A stretch of 36,500 nt of DNA, taken from the NCBI GenBank assembly GCA_903889785.1, contig CAISYT010000059.1, forward strand, positions 1 to 36,500, read 5' to 3'. The notes under the pieces are model-generated. The model saw only the letters and a list, made by a program, of their open reading frames with translations, did not search any database and was not told the origin of the DNA. This document shows, piece by piece, positions 8,370-16,173 of this stretch. How positions within the stretch are numbered: position 1 is the stretch's first letter; each line of letters starts with the position of its first letter. Origin of the DNA: an uncultured Caulobacterales bacterium. GTDB taxonomy: Bacteria; Pseudomonadota; Alphaproteobacteria; Caulobacterales; Caulobacteraceae. Both the position numbers and the translations under genes were made by a program.

Positions 8370-9338
8370 CTAATCAGGCGTTGCCCCGAGTGGGGCTCCG
8401 GACATCCAGCGCGCCGGATCAACCGGTGTGCCATTCTCCCGAACCTCTATATAGAGTTCCGCGGTTGATCCTGCTCCATTCGCCAACCGCCCGATAGGCG
8501 ACCCCGCTGCGACGGATTGTCCATTTTGAACTGAAACCTGATCCAGTCCGCCAAGCACCAAATGGTATGCACCCTTAAACTTTAAGATCAAGACGATGCC
8601 CCAATCCGGTACTGGACCGACGAATTGGACCGTTCCTGCTGCTGGACTGACCACAAGATCGCCTCTTTTTGCAGCAATCGATACCCCCCGGGCATTTCCA
8701 CCGCCGGACTGGACATCGCCAAAGGGCCGCACGACGCGGCCGCGGATAGGCCAACCCATGGCGAAAGTCACCCCTGTGCCGCCTGCGGTAAGCGGCCCCA
8801 GATCATCGATACCGTCGGCTTCCGGAGGCAGATTCTGCACCGCCAGGGCGATCGCCGACCCACGCTCGGCCGCCACGCTCTGAGCATTCAAAAGCGCTTC
8901 ATTGGCCGCCGCGGCCTGGCGACGCAGCACGGCGACCTGATCCAGCTCGGCTGTCAGGGCCTGAGCGCGCCGGGTCAGGTCAGGGATCAAGGATCGAGCC
9001 AGAATGGCACCGCGCACGGCATCACGCGCCTTATCAGGCGGCACCAGCAGGGCCGGCGGCGACTGACGCCGATAAAGCGCCAGGGCACCGAGCAACTTGG
9101 AAAGCTCGCCGCGCCGCTGCGCGAGGTCGGCGGTCAGGGCGGCCTGGCGCCGGCTGATCTGATCCAGCCGGGAACGTTGCGCAGCTTCGGTCAGCCCAAC
9201 CTTGGCCTGGTCGATACTGAGGGCGTCCACCCGAGCACGCACCGTCTCTGCCGGGGTCACGGGCAGGTTGGCCGCCACAGCGGAACTGGAAAGCAGGGGA
9301 GCCAGAAGGGCCAACAGCAAGAGCTTGGACCTAGTCAC
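8370..9338 (-). CDS. EnvC-like murein hydrolase activator (M23/LytM fold, degenerate metal site)
   Basis: The product has a signal peptide (TRSKLLLLALLAPLLSSSAVA), then a coiled-coil-like helical region over about residues 25-165 (rich in Gln, Arg, Leu and Ala), and a C-terminal LytM/M23 domain from ~210. Zinc ligands of active M23 enzymes are missing: the HxxxD position reads RGVSIAAK and the HxH position reads ELYIEVR. Both are as in EnvC, which activates periplasmic amidases and does not cut murein. I chose the GTG at 9338, which overlaps the rlmH stop by 8 bp and places the signal peptide at the N-terminus. An ATG at 9374 would add 12 residues. Its amidase partner is not in the window. 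Confidence 0.85.
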   Translation of the reverse strand: MTRSKLLLLALLAPLLSSSAVAANLPVTPAETVRARVDALSIDQAKVGLTEAAQRSRLDQISRRQAALTADLAQRRGELSKLLGALALYRRQSPPALLVPPDKARDAVRGAILARSLIPDLTRRAQALTAELDQVAVLRRQAAAANEALLNAQSVAAERGSAIALAVQNLPPEADGIDDLGPLTAGGTGVTFAMGWPIRGRVVRPFGDVQSGGGNARGVSIAAKRGDLVVSPAAGTVQFVGPVPDWGIVLILKFKGAYHLVLGGLDQVSVQNGQSVAAGSPIGRLANGAGSTAELYIEVRENGTPVDPARWMSGAPLGATPD

Positions 9339-9789
9339 GGTGATAGGGCGATCCGGCAAGGATGGTGGCGGCACGGTAGATCTGTTCGGCCATCATCGCG
9401 CGCGCCAGGGCGTGCGGCCAGGTCTGCACGCCGAGCGCCAGGGTCTCGTCTCCCGACAGCGACGGGTCCAGCCCGTCTGCGCCACCGATCACATAGACTA
9501 GCCGCCGCACGCCGTCGTCGCGCAGCCGCCCGATCCGGTCCGCCAGGGCGCGGGATGTCCGCTGGACGCCATGCTCGTCGCAAAGCACCACATGGCTGTC
9601 TGCGAGATACGGTTTGAGTACCTCAGCCTCGGCCGCCTTGCCTGACTTTCTGGCTTCAACCTCGATCAGTTCGGCGGGCCCCAGGCCTTGGGCGCGCCCA
9701 GCCAGGGTGAAGCGCTGTAGGTAGTCGCGCGCCAGCAGGGTCTCGGACCCCTGGCCGAGCCGTCCGACCGCGAGCAGGACGACTTTCAA
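9331..9789 (-). CDS. rlmH: 23S rRNA (pseudouridine1915-N3)-methyltransferase
   Basis: RlmH is the SPOUT-class, SAM-dependent enzyme that methylates pseudouridine 1915 in helix 69 of 23S rRNA on 70S ribosomes. The 152 residues match the family. Characteristic parts are the KVVLLAVGRLGQG start, the RSAL-like LADRIGRL, the knot motif YVIGGADGLDPSL, and HALARAMMAEQIYRA ... GSPYHRD at the C-terminus. The start codon is TTG. It lies 21 bp after rsfS, another ribosome-associated factor, and overlaps the EnvC-like gene. Confidence 0.95.
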   Translation of the reverse strand: MKVVLLAVGRLGQGSETLLARDYLQRFTLAGRAQGLGPAELIEVEARKSGKAAEAEVLKPYLADSHVVLCDEHGVQRTSRALADRIGRLRDDGVRRLVYVIGGADGLDPSLSGDETLALGVQTWPHALARAMMAEQIYRAATILAGSPYHRD

Positions 9790-9810
9790 GCGGCGACCTT
9801 CACGTCGAGG

Positions 9811-10191
9811 TTAGTGCGTGATCGTCTGCGGCGTGGTGTGCCGCGAGGGCGAATCCACCGACCAGATTTTCTCGATATTGTAGAAGGCGCGCACTTCCGG
9901 CCGGAACAGATGGATCACCAGGTCGCCGGCGTCGATCAAAACCCAGTCGCAATGTGGCAAGCCCTCGACCTTGGCTCGGCCATAGCCGGCCTCCTTGAGG
10001 GCGCGTAGCAGGTGGTCGGCCAGGGCACCGACATGCCGATGCGACCGACCCGATGCGACGATCAGACTATCGGCAAAGGCGCTCTTATCCTTGAGGTCGA
10101 TGAAGACGATATCTTCGGCCTTATCGTCATCCAGGCGGCCCAGAACTAGTTGGTCCAGAGGCCGGGCGGAAAGGTCTTGTGCGCTAGGCAC
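9811..10191 (-). CDS. rsfS: Ribosomal silencing factor RsfS
   Basis: RsfS binds ribosomal protein L14 and blocks joining of the subunits, lowering translation under starvation and assisting large-subunit maturation. The 126-residue product has the family core: DDKAEDIVFIDLKDKSAFAD, IVASGRSHRHVGALADHL and VEGLPHCDWVLIDAGDLVIHLF. The C-terminus ends with RAFYNIEKIW and a short tail. The start is GTG at 10191. A 138-bp gap separates it from nadD upstream, which is large for this cluster and could hold a promoter, although I cannot point to clear hexamers. Confidence 0.95.
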   Translation of the reverse strand: MPSAQDLSARPLDQLVLGRLDDDKAEDIVFIDLKDKSAFADSLIVASGRSHRHVGALADHLLRALKEAGYGRAKVEGLPHCDWVLIDAGDLVIHLFRPEVRAFYNIEKIWSVDSPSRHTTPQTITH

Positions 10192-10329
10192 GGCGTCGCT
10201 GCTCAGCGAACTGCTCCGTAATAATGGTTACTGGAAGGCAACTTTATCACAAATAGCCGACGGTTGCAGACCTCTAAGCGTGTTCCGGCAAGAGGCCTGC
10301 GTTTTTCAGATGAAAAGCGCGGCACGACA

Positions 10330-10908
10330 CTACCTTTCGCCCCGCCAACGCTGGCGTTCGCGCATCGCCGTGGACGAGGCGAAATTGAATGGCCCGCGCA
10401 GATAGACCCAGGCCGGAGCCTTGAGTTGCGGCAGGATCGGCGCTTGGCGCGACCCGTGGCGGGCATGGCGGAAACGCTTTGCCGCCGGGCTGGTCCGGGC
10501 CTTCAGCGCCGCCCAGGGGCGCGAGACCACGGCCACAGGGACAGACTGCATGATCTGGGTCCAGCCGCGCCAACGGTGGAAACTGGCCAGGCTGTCCGCC
10601 CCCATAATCCAGACGAACTTAACCCCCGGATAGCGGCGTTTGAGCAGACGCAGGGTATCGATGGTGTAGCGTGAGCCGATCCGGCTCTCCGCATTCGAAA
10701 CCACCATCCTGCTGCCGCGCGCCCAGCGGCGTGCACCGGCCAAGCGGGCGTCGATGCCCGCCGTCTCGTGACGCGGCTTCAAGGGGTTCTGCGGTGAGAC
10801 CAGCCAAATTACCTTGTCGAGCCGCAGCCGGATCAGGGCGGTCTCAGCAACGTGGGTGTGGCCCTCGTGCGCGGGATTGAACGAGCCCCCGAACAGCCCA
10901 ACCCGCAT
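10330..10908 (-). CDS. nadD: Nicotinate-nucleotide adenylyltransferase
   Basis: NadD joins nicotinate mononucleotide and ATP to form deamido-NAD in NAD synthesis. The nucleotidyltransferase signature GLFGGSFNPAHEGH is at the very N-terminus, with the FVWIMGADSLASFHRW segment and the C-terminal SSTAMRERQRW motif (ISSTxIR-like). I chose the ATG at 10908, giving 192 residues. The frame is open upstream to an ATG at 10992, which would overlap proA by 35 bp and add 28 residues; TTG codons lie between. Neither start has a strong ribosome site. It follows proA on the same strand. Confidence 0.9.
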   Translation of the reverse strand: MRVGLFGGSFNPAHEGHTHVAETALIRLRLDKVIWLVSPQNPLKPRHETAGIDARLAGARRWARGSRMVVSNAESRIGSRYTIDTLRLLKRRYPGVKFVWIMGADSLASFHRWRGWTQIMQSVPVAVVSRPWAALKARTSPAAKRFRHARHGSRQAPILPQLKAPAWVYLRGPFNFASSTAMRERQRWRGER

Positions 10909-10957
10909 GCCAGGCTTCAAGGTGAAACCAAGCCGCAAGGTGACTGCCCGGCCGGGC

Positions 10958-12232
10958 TCAGGGACGGATCTGGCCCGACCCGCGAACCACATATTTGAAT
11001 GTCGTCAATTGCTCGGCCCCTACCGGACCGCGGGCGTGGAGTTTGTCAGTGGCGATGCCGATTTCGGCCCCAAAACCGAATTCACCGCCGTCGGCAAACT
11101 GGGTCGAGGCATTGACCAGCACGATGGCGCTGTCGACCGCGGCAATGAAGGCCTCGGCGACCGCGATGTTTTCGGTGACGATGGCGTCAGTGTGGCCCGA
11201 GCCATAGGCCGCGATGTGGGCGGCGGCACCCTCCACGCCGTCGACAATGGCAACGGCGAGGATGGCGTCGAGATATTCCGTGGTCCAGTCGGCCATACTG
11301 GCCGCGTTCATATCCGGGAAGATGGCGCGCGCATCTTGATCGCCGCGCAGTTCGCATCCGGCATCGACTAGAGCTTGAGCAACGGCCGGCAGCAGGTGGG
11401 TCGCGGCCGAGCGATCGACCAACAGGGTCTCGGCCGAGCCACAGACGCTGACCCGTCGCAGCTTGGCGTTCAGCACGATGGCCAAGGTCTTTTCGAGGTC
11501 GGCACCCTTGTCGAGATAGACGTGGTTGAGCCCTTCCAGATGTCCCAGAACCGGCGCGCGCGCCTCCGCCTGCACCCGCGCAACCAGGCTCTTGCCGCCG
11601 CGCGGAATGATTAGGTCTATATTGCGGTCGAGACCCGACAGGATCATGCCCACCGCCGCCCGGTCAGGCGTGGCCACCATCTGCACACAGTCAGCAGGCA
11701 GGCCCGCGGCCTCAAGACCGTCGAGAACGGCGGCATAGATGGCCAGGTTTGTCTCGATACATTCCGACCCACCGCGCAGGATGGCGGCGTTTCCCGAGCG
11801 GATAGTCAGGGCCGCCGCATCAGCGGTAACATTGGGTCGGCTCTCAAAGATCACGGCGATCACCCCGATCGGGGTGCGCACGCGGGCGATATCTAGACCG
11901 TTTGGCCGGGTCCAACGCAGAATCTCCGTCCCGACCGGATCGGGAATGTCGGCGACGGCTTCGACACCCTTGGCCACGCCTTCAAGGCGAGCGGCGTCGA
12001 GCATCAGCCGCTCAATCATTGGCGCGGTCAGGCCATTGGAACCGGCGCGGGAAAGATCAGCCGCATTGGCGGCCAAAATCTGCTCGCTCCGGGCGCGGAT
12101 TCCGGCGGCCATGCCGAGGATGGCGACCGTACGCACGGCCGGAGTCGACAGCCGAAGCGCGCGCGCGCCAGCGCGGGCCGCTTGGCCCATCGCTCGCATC
12201 ACCCCCGCCAAATCGGCTCCGCCGTCGTCCAT
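10958..12232 (-). CDS. proA: Glutamate-5-semialdehyde dehydrogenase (gamma-glutamyl phosphate reductase)
   Basis: ProA reduces gamma-glutamyl phosphate with NADPH to glutamate semialdehyde, the second step of proline synthesis. The 424 residues match the family. Signatures include RTPIGVIAVIFESRPNVTAD, ILRGGSE, DLIIPRGGKSLV, the active-site Cys in RRVSVCGSAETLLVD, and the C-terminal GSGHTDAIVTEN and FVNASTQFADGGEFGFGAEIG-like segments. It lies 61 bp downstream of proB, with an inverted repeat in the gap, so the two proline genes are probably co-transcribed. Confidence 0.96.
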   Translation of the reverse strand: MDDGGADLAGVMRAMGQAARAGARALRLSTPAVRTVAILGMAAGIRARSEQILAANAADLSRAGSNGLTAPMIERLMLDAARLEGVAKGVEAVADIPDPVGTEILRWTRPNGLDIARVRTPIGVIAVIFESRPNVTADAAALTIRSGNAAILRGGSECIETNLAIYAAVLDGLEAAGLPADCVQMVATPDRAAVGMILSGLDRNIDLIIPRGGKSLVARVQAEARAPVLGHLEGLNHVYLDKGADLEKTLAIVLNAKLRRVSVCGSAETLLVDRSAATHLLPAVAQALVDAGCELRGDQDARAIFPDMNAASMADWTTEYLDAILAVAIVDGVEGAAAHIAAYGSGHTDAIVTENIAVAEAFIAAVDSAIVLVNASTQFADGGEFGFGAEIGIATDKLHARGPVGAEQLTTFKYVVRGSGQIRP

Positions 12233-12255
12233 CGCTACCCCTTATGCTCTTTGTG

Positions 12256-12285
12256 AGCCTTAGTCCGGCGCGTCAGACTTAGGCT
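12256..12285 (-). other. Inverted repeat in the proB-proA spacer
   Basis: Two 10-base arms (AGCCTTAGTC and GACTTAGGCT on the plus strand) pair at nine positions around a 10-base loop. It occupies about half of the 61-bp spacer. On the minus-strand transcript it would form a hairpin just after the proB stop, with no T-run, so it is not a standard terminator. It may set the proB:proA ratio or protect the mRNA; this is inference. Confidence 0.4.
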
Positions 12286-12293
12286 GTATTCTC

Positions 12294-13415
12294 TCAGTGT
12301 GAAAGGTCGTCGGCGTGGATCATCGGCCCGGCGACATAGCCCAGCGCGGCCTCGATAGCGTCTGAACGCAGGCCGGCGATCCTTGCGGCGTCGGCGGCAT
12401 CGTAACGAATAAGACCGCGCGCCAGCTCGCGCCCCGCCTCATCGCGCACCTGCACGGTGTCACCCTTGCCAAACTGGCCCTCGATAGCCTTGACGCCTGC
12501 GGCCAGCAGGCTCTTGCCGCTGAGCAGGGCCTTGGCCGCGCCGGCGTCAACCACAACCACCCCCTGCGGCAGGGACCCAGCAATCCAGGCCTTGTAGGCC
12601 GCGCGGACGGCACCGGCCGCCTGGAAAAGGGTGTTGGAGGACTGCGGCAGGGCGATGATCGTCAGCGGATTGGCCAGATCACCGCGCGCGATAATCGTGA
12701 AGGCCCCGGCCGCACCCGCGATCTTGGCCGCCTCGACCTTGGTCGCCATACCGCCCGATCCAACCCCGGCGGCGGCGTTGATGCCGCCGGCCATGGCTTC
12801 GATCTCCGGCGTCACCGCCTCGACGATCCCCAGGTGTGTGGCCGACGGGTCAAGCCGTGGATCGGCGGTGTAAAGCCCGTCGACATCGCTGAGCAGCACG
12901 AGGCCGTCGGCACCGATCATCTGGGTGACGCGCGCCGCCAGGCGGTCATTGTCGCCGTAGCGCAATTCCTCGGTGGCGATGGTGTCGTTCTCGTTGATAA
13001 CCGGGATCACCGTCAAACTCAGCAGGGTCTCCAGGGTGGCTCGGGCATTGAGCCAGCGTCGCCGGGCTTCTGTGTCTTCCGGCGTGATCAGAACCTGGGC
13101 GCAGATGGCCTGATGTGGCTCGAATGCCTCTTCCCAAGCCCGCATAAGCAAAGACTGCCCGACCGCGGCGGCGGCCTGTTTTTCCGAGAGGGAGGCGCTT
13201 TTCTTCAGCCCCAATCGACGACGGCCAAGGCCTACGGCGCCGGAGGAGACCACGACGATCTCGCGTCCTGCATCGCGCGCGCGAACCAGGTCGGCGGCGA
13301 CCACGGCCAGTCGGTCACGGTTCACCGCTCCCGTTTCAGGATCGATCAGCAGGGCTGAACCGATCTTGACCACGATCCGCTTGGCCTTCGCAAAGGGTTC
13401 AGCGGCGTAATTCAA
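12294..13415 (-). CDS. proB: Glutamate 5-kinase with C-terminal PUA domain
   Basis: ProB phosphorylates glutamate with ATP, the committed and usually proline-inhibited step of proline synthesis. The amino-acid kinase domain shows KRIVVKIGSALLIDP at the start, VSSGAVGLGRRRLGL, VPVINENDTIATEELRYGDND and LVLLSDVDGLYTADPR. A PUA domain fills the last ~90 residues (GVVVVDAGAAKALLSGKSLL ... LARGLIRYDAAD). The 373 residues match the two-domain form. It starts with TTG, and the codon overlaps the obgE stop in the sequence TTGA, a strong sign of coupled translation. Confidence 0.95.
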   Translation of the reverse strand: MNYAAEPFAKAKRIVVKIGSALLIDPETGAVNRDRLAVVAADLVRARDAGREIVVVSSGAVGLGRRRLGLKKSASLSEKQAAAAVGQSLLMRAWEEAFEPHQAICAQVLITPEDTEARRRWLNARATLETLLSLTVIPVINENDTIATEELRYGDNDRLAARVTQMIGADGLVLLSDVDGLYTADPRLDPSATHLGIVEAVTPEIEAMAGGINAAAGVGSGGMATKVEAAKIAGAAGAFTIIARGDLANPLTIIALPQSSNTLFQAAGAVRAAYKAWIAGSLPQGVVVVDAGAAKALLSGKSLLAAGVKAIEGQFGKGDTVQVRDEAGRELARGLIRYDAADAARIAGLRSDAIEAALGYVAGPMIHADDLSH

Positions 13416-14452
13416 GGGCGCCAGTCCTCGGGCAGCGCGTGATGCGACGCCTCTTCGATCTTACCCTCCCGCACCAGGGCAAAGGCCTCGCGCAAAAGTG
13501 CGGTCACGCCCTCGCCTGAAACACCCGATATGAGTCGGGGCGTCACCTTTGCCGCCCGCTTGAGCGCCGCAACCTTGGCCTTGCGCTGAGCCGGATCAAG
13601 CGCGTCAGCCTTATTCAGAGCCAGGATCTCGCGCTTTTCCGAAAGCCCCTCGCCATAGGCCTCAAGCTCATGACGCACGGTGCGCCAGGCGCCGACAACG
13701 TCATCCTGAGTGGCATCGACCAGATGGATCAGGGTGGCGGAACGCTCCACATGCCCCAGGAAGCGGGTGCCAAGACCGGCACCTTCGGACGCCCCCTCAA
13801 TCAGTCCAGGGATGTCTGCAATCACGAACCGCTCGCCGCTGGAGAGGTCGACCATGCCAAGGTTGGGCGTCAAGGTCGTGAAAGGATAGTCAGCGATCTT
13901 GGGCCGGGCGGCGCTGGACGCCGCCAAGAAGGTGGACTTGCCCGCATTGGGCAGGCCGACCAGTCCGACATCGGCAATCAGCTTGAGTCTAAGCCATACC
14001 CAGAGCTCCTCGCCGGTTTGGCCCGGGTTGGCGTGGGTCGGGGCCTGGTTGATCGAGCTCTTAAATCGGTCATTGCCCCAGCCGCCGTTGCCGCCCGCCA
14101 GCAGCAGGATCTTCTGACCCGCCTTGTGCAGATCGGCGATCACCGTCTCACGATCCTCGGTCAGGACCTGGGTGCCGACAGGAACCCTCAGGACCACCTC
14201 GGGTGCCCCGGCGCCGTGGCGGTTACGGCCCATGCCGTGGCCGCCGGTCTCGGCCTTGAAGTGCTGCCTATAGCGATAGTCGATCAGGGTATTGAGGCCG
14301 TCGACCGCCTCGATCCACAAGTCGCCGCCGCGTCCGCCGTCACCGCCGTCAGGCCCGCCGTACTCAATATATTTCTCGCGCCGGAACGACACAGCTCCAC
14401 CGCCGCCGTCGCCGGACCTCAGGTAAATCTTGCACTGGTCGAGAAATTTCAT
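13412..14452 (-). CDS. obgE: Obg/CgtA GTPase
   Basis: This is the essential GTPase that acts in 50S ribosome assembly and, in Caulobacter, cell-cycle progression. The N-terminal Obg fold is glycine-rich (RSGDGGGGAVSFRREKYIEY, GGPDGGDGGRGGD). The G domain has G1 GLPNAGKST, G2/switch PFTTLTP, G3 DIPGLIEGA, G4 LNKAD and G5-like SGVSGEG. I start it at ATG 14452, where the family start KFLDQCKIYLRSGDGG lies, preceded by AAAGAAG at proper spacing; this gives 346 residues. The same frame stays open without a stop through the upstream GNAT gene to about 15076, so a fused 537-residue product is formally possible but probably not made. Confidence 0.95.
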   Translation of the reverse strand: MKFLDQCKIYLRSGDGGGGAVSFRREKYIEYGGPDGGDGGRGGDLWIEAVDGLNTLIDYRYRQHFKAETGGHGMGRNRHGAGAPEVVLRVPVGTQVLTEDRETVIADLHKAGQKILLLAGGNGGWGNDRFKSSINQAPTHANPGQTGEELWVWLRLKLIADVGLVGLPNAGKSTFLAASSAARPKIADYPFTTLTPNLGMVDLSSGERFVIADIPGLIEGASEGAGLGTRFLGHVERSATLIHLVDATQDDVVGAWRTVRHELEAYGEGLSEKREILALNKADALDPAQRKAKVAALKRAAKVTPRLISGVSGEGVTALLREAFALVREGKIEEASHHALPEDWRP

Positions 14453-14531
14453 GTGGTGCTTCTTTTGCGGCAGATGAGGCCGCTCGTCGAGGCTTGGCTT
14501 CGACGAGCGGCGCGCAGCTAGGCCAATCGGA

Positions 14532-15025
14532 TCATCCGGCGGGTGTGAACAACCTGACCGCCCCCGGGCCAGGCTGGGCTGTTTGGTCACCTCGCCGGTA
14601 TAGGGGAACCCCGCCTTGCTGAGCACCGCGCCCGAGGCGGGGTTGTTGGCAAAGTGGCCACTGACCAAGCAGCGCTTGCCCCAATAGCGATGAGCCCAGA
14701 CGACGGCAGCCGTGGCCGCCTCCGTCGCCAGACCCCGAACCCAATAGGGTTTACCGATCCAGTAGCCGATCTCAGGGCCCAGCACCGTGGCGTCGCGGAA
14801 GCCGATAAGGCCGATCAGCCCCTCCTCGCCAAGGTCGATGGCAAAGAGGGAGTCGGAGGCATGTGCCAGGAAATCATGGGCATCCTGTAGGCGATAGGGG
14901 TGAGGAATGCGCGTGGTCATGCGGGCCACGTAGGGGTCATTGATTAGATGCGTCAGGCGTACGGTATCGGCCGCTAAGGGGCGGCGCAGTCGAAGGCGGG
15001 GTGTCGAGAGCGTCTCTGCGGACAT
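14532..15025 (-). pseudogene. GNAT family N-acetyltransferase (RimJ-like), frame disrupted near its 3' end
   Basis: The ATG at 15025 follows a strong GGGAGGAAGG site. The reading gives a RimJ/RimL-type acetyltransferase: LSTPRLRLRRPLAADTVRL, the acceptor-binding strands GLIGLIGFRD, EIGYWIGKPYWVRGLATEA (acetyl-CoA loop), and FANNPASGAVLSKAGF with YTGEV, which usually lies near the end. After SLARG the frame no longer looks like the family and runs without a stop into obgE. At 14561-14565 there is a run of five C (G on the coding strand). One extra base there would give ARGAVRLFTPAG and a stop at 14532, a normal 164-residue protein. This could be a real frameshift or a sequencing error. Known relatives acetylate protein N-termini or small molecules; the substrate here is unknown. 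Confidence 0.7.
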
Positions 15026-15081
15026 TTTCGATCCTTCCTCCCGGATCTTCGCCAAAGGATGGCCCGGACATGACAACAGCG

Positions 15082-15115
15082 AAACGGGGAGCCCGGTTGC
15101 CCGGACTCCCCGTTT
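15082..15115 (-). terminator. Strong hairpin downstream of rpmA, probable terminator
   Basis: Fifteen-base arms, 15082-15096 and 15101-15115, enclose a 4-base loop. On the minus-strand RNA all fifteen positions pair, one as a G-U wobble, and the loop reads GCAA, a GNRA tetraloop. On the plus strand that pair would be a C-A mismatch, so the structure fits minus-strand RNA. It begins 65 nt after the rpmA stop. The following sequence is not a clean U-run, so termination efficiency is uncertain. Confidence 0.65.
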
Positions 15116-15128
15116 GGGATCGTCGTCC

Positions 15129-15162
15129 GGATCGCTTGGGTCCCCGGCGAGGGGAGCGATCC
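15129..15162 (-). other. Second hairpin in the rpmA 3' region
   Basis: Outer arms GGATCGCT (15129-15136) and AGCGATCC (15155-15162) enclose an inner CCCC/GGGG pairing. It lies between the rpmA stop codon and the stronger hairpin at 15082-15115, so the rplU-rpmA message would end in two stacked stem-loops, which may protect the 3' end. Confidence 0.45.
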
Positions 15163-15179
15163 AGCTATGAGGGGATCGC

Positions 15180-15449
15180 TTATTCGGCGGCTTGCGCCAT
15201 CGGGGCCACGCCCACGTAGCAACGGTTATTGCGCTTGGTCACAAAGGTGACCGAGCCGGTGGCCAGGGCGAACAGGGTGTGATCCTTGCCGATGCCAACA
15301 TTGACGCCCGGCCAGAACTTCGTGCCGCGCTGACGCACCAGGATGTTGCCAGCGAGAACCTTTTCTCCGCCGAACTTCTTCACGCCGAGGCGCTGACCGG
15401 CCGAGTCACGACCGTTGCGCGAGGAGCCGCCTGATTTCTTGTGAGCCAT
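15180..15449 (-). CDS. rpmA: 50S ribosomal protein L27
   Basis: L27 is a large-subunit protein whose N-terminal tail reaches the peptidyl-transferase centre. The 89 residues begin AHKKSGGSSRNGRDSAGQRL, the invariant family start, with no cleavable N-terminal extension of the Firmicutes type. The core VLAGNILVRQRGTKFWPG and HTLFALATGSV are typical. A GGAGAG site precedes the ATG. It lies 13 bp after rplU, the standard rplU-rpmA pair. Confidence 0.98.
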   Translation of the reverse strand: MAHKKSGGSSRNGRDSAGQRLGVKKFGGEKVLAGNILVRQRGTKFWPGVNVGIGKDHTLFALATGSVTFVTKRNNRCYVGVAPMAQAAE

Positions 15450-15462
15450 CTTGCTCTCCTAC

Positions 15463-16101
15463 CTACTTCGTCGCCTTGGGGGCGGCGGGTTTCTTCGCGG
15501 CGGCCTTGGGGGCAGCGGCCTTGGCTTCCGCCTTCGGTGCCGCGGCCTTTTTCGGCGCAGCAGACTTTGTTTCCACCTCAGCGGCCGGAGCAGCCTCGGC
15601 CTTCGGCACGGGCTTGGGCGCAGCGGCCTTCTTCGGCGCGGCAACCTTCGCGGCAGCAGGCTTACGGGCCAGCTTGGCGGCGGTCTTTTCAACGGCGGCA
15701 GTCATGCCGCGCGCCAGGTTGCGGGCACGAGCCTGACGTTCGGCCAGGGGGGTGAGGTCGAGTTCACCGTCCCATTTGTCGGTCTTGCCGAGACCTGCGA
15801 CCGAGAGCACCCGCACAACCGACTCGGCCTGGCGATGCCCTTGGGTGCGGCGATAGCCCTGGCGACGGATCTTCTTGAAGATCTTCACCTTCTCACCCTT
15901 ACGGGTTTCGAGCAGGGCACCGGTCACGAACGCCCCCGCCACGGTGGGCGCACCAACGGTCGCATCGGCGTCATCCCCGATCATCAGCACGTCGCTGAAG
16001 GTCAGGTTAGCACCCGGCTCACCGGCCAGTTTTTCGACAACTAGCACATCCCCAGCTTGAACCCGGTATTGCTTGCCGCCGGTCTTGATCACCGCGTACA
16101 T
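15463..16101 (-). CDS. rplU: 50S ribosomal protein L21 with long Ala/Lys/Pro-rich C-terminal tail
   Basis: L21 binds 23S rRNA in the large subunit. Residues 1-103 are the whole conventional protein (YAVIKTGGKQYRVQAGDVL, then KVKIFKKIRRQGYRRTQGHRQ). They are followed by ~109 extra residues: a short helical part (LAERQARARNLARGMTAAVE) and then about 70 residues of Ala, Lys and Pro in AAPKKAAAPK-like units. The positive tail could touch rRNA or be a disordered appendage; it resembles the AtpD N-terminus in this window. Long L21 tails are known in alphaproteobacteria. A good promoter lies at 16174-16201. Confidence 0.95.
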   Translation of the reverse strand: MYAVIKTGGKQYRVQAGDVLVVEKLAGEPGANLTFSDVLMIGDDADATVGAPTVAGAFVTGALLETRKGEKVKIFKKIRRQGYRRTQGHRQAESVVRVLSVAGLGKTDKWDGELDLTPLAERQARARNLARGMTAAVEKTAAKLARKPAAAKVAAPKKAAAPKPVPKAEAAPAAEVETKSAAPKKAAAPKAEAKAAAPKAAAKKPAAPKATK

Positions 16102-16114
16102 CGGAGGCTCCGAT
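16100..16114 (-). promoter_or_regulatory. Palindrome over the rplU ribosome-binding site and start codon
   Basis: ATCGGAGGCTCCGAT is a perfect palindrome around its middle base. On the minus strand it includes the GGAG ribosome site and the first two bases of the rplU ATG. A stem of five base pairs with a five-base loop could cover the start. Many ribosomal operons are translationally autoregulated, so a control element is possible, but a short palindrome could be chance. Confidence 0.3.
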
Positions 16115-16173
16115 AATCTCTAAAAGTCGCAAAAAGAATGCGCCCGCGAGGGTTCCGCGAGCGAAGGAGCGGC

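Noticed and set aside
13412..15076. A designed GNAT-Obg two-domain protein
   Set aside because: obgE has its own start and ribosome site, and the linker reads like out-of-frame sequence. A one-base change at a homopolymer explains the open frame better.
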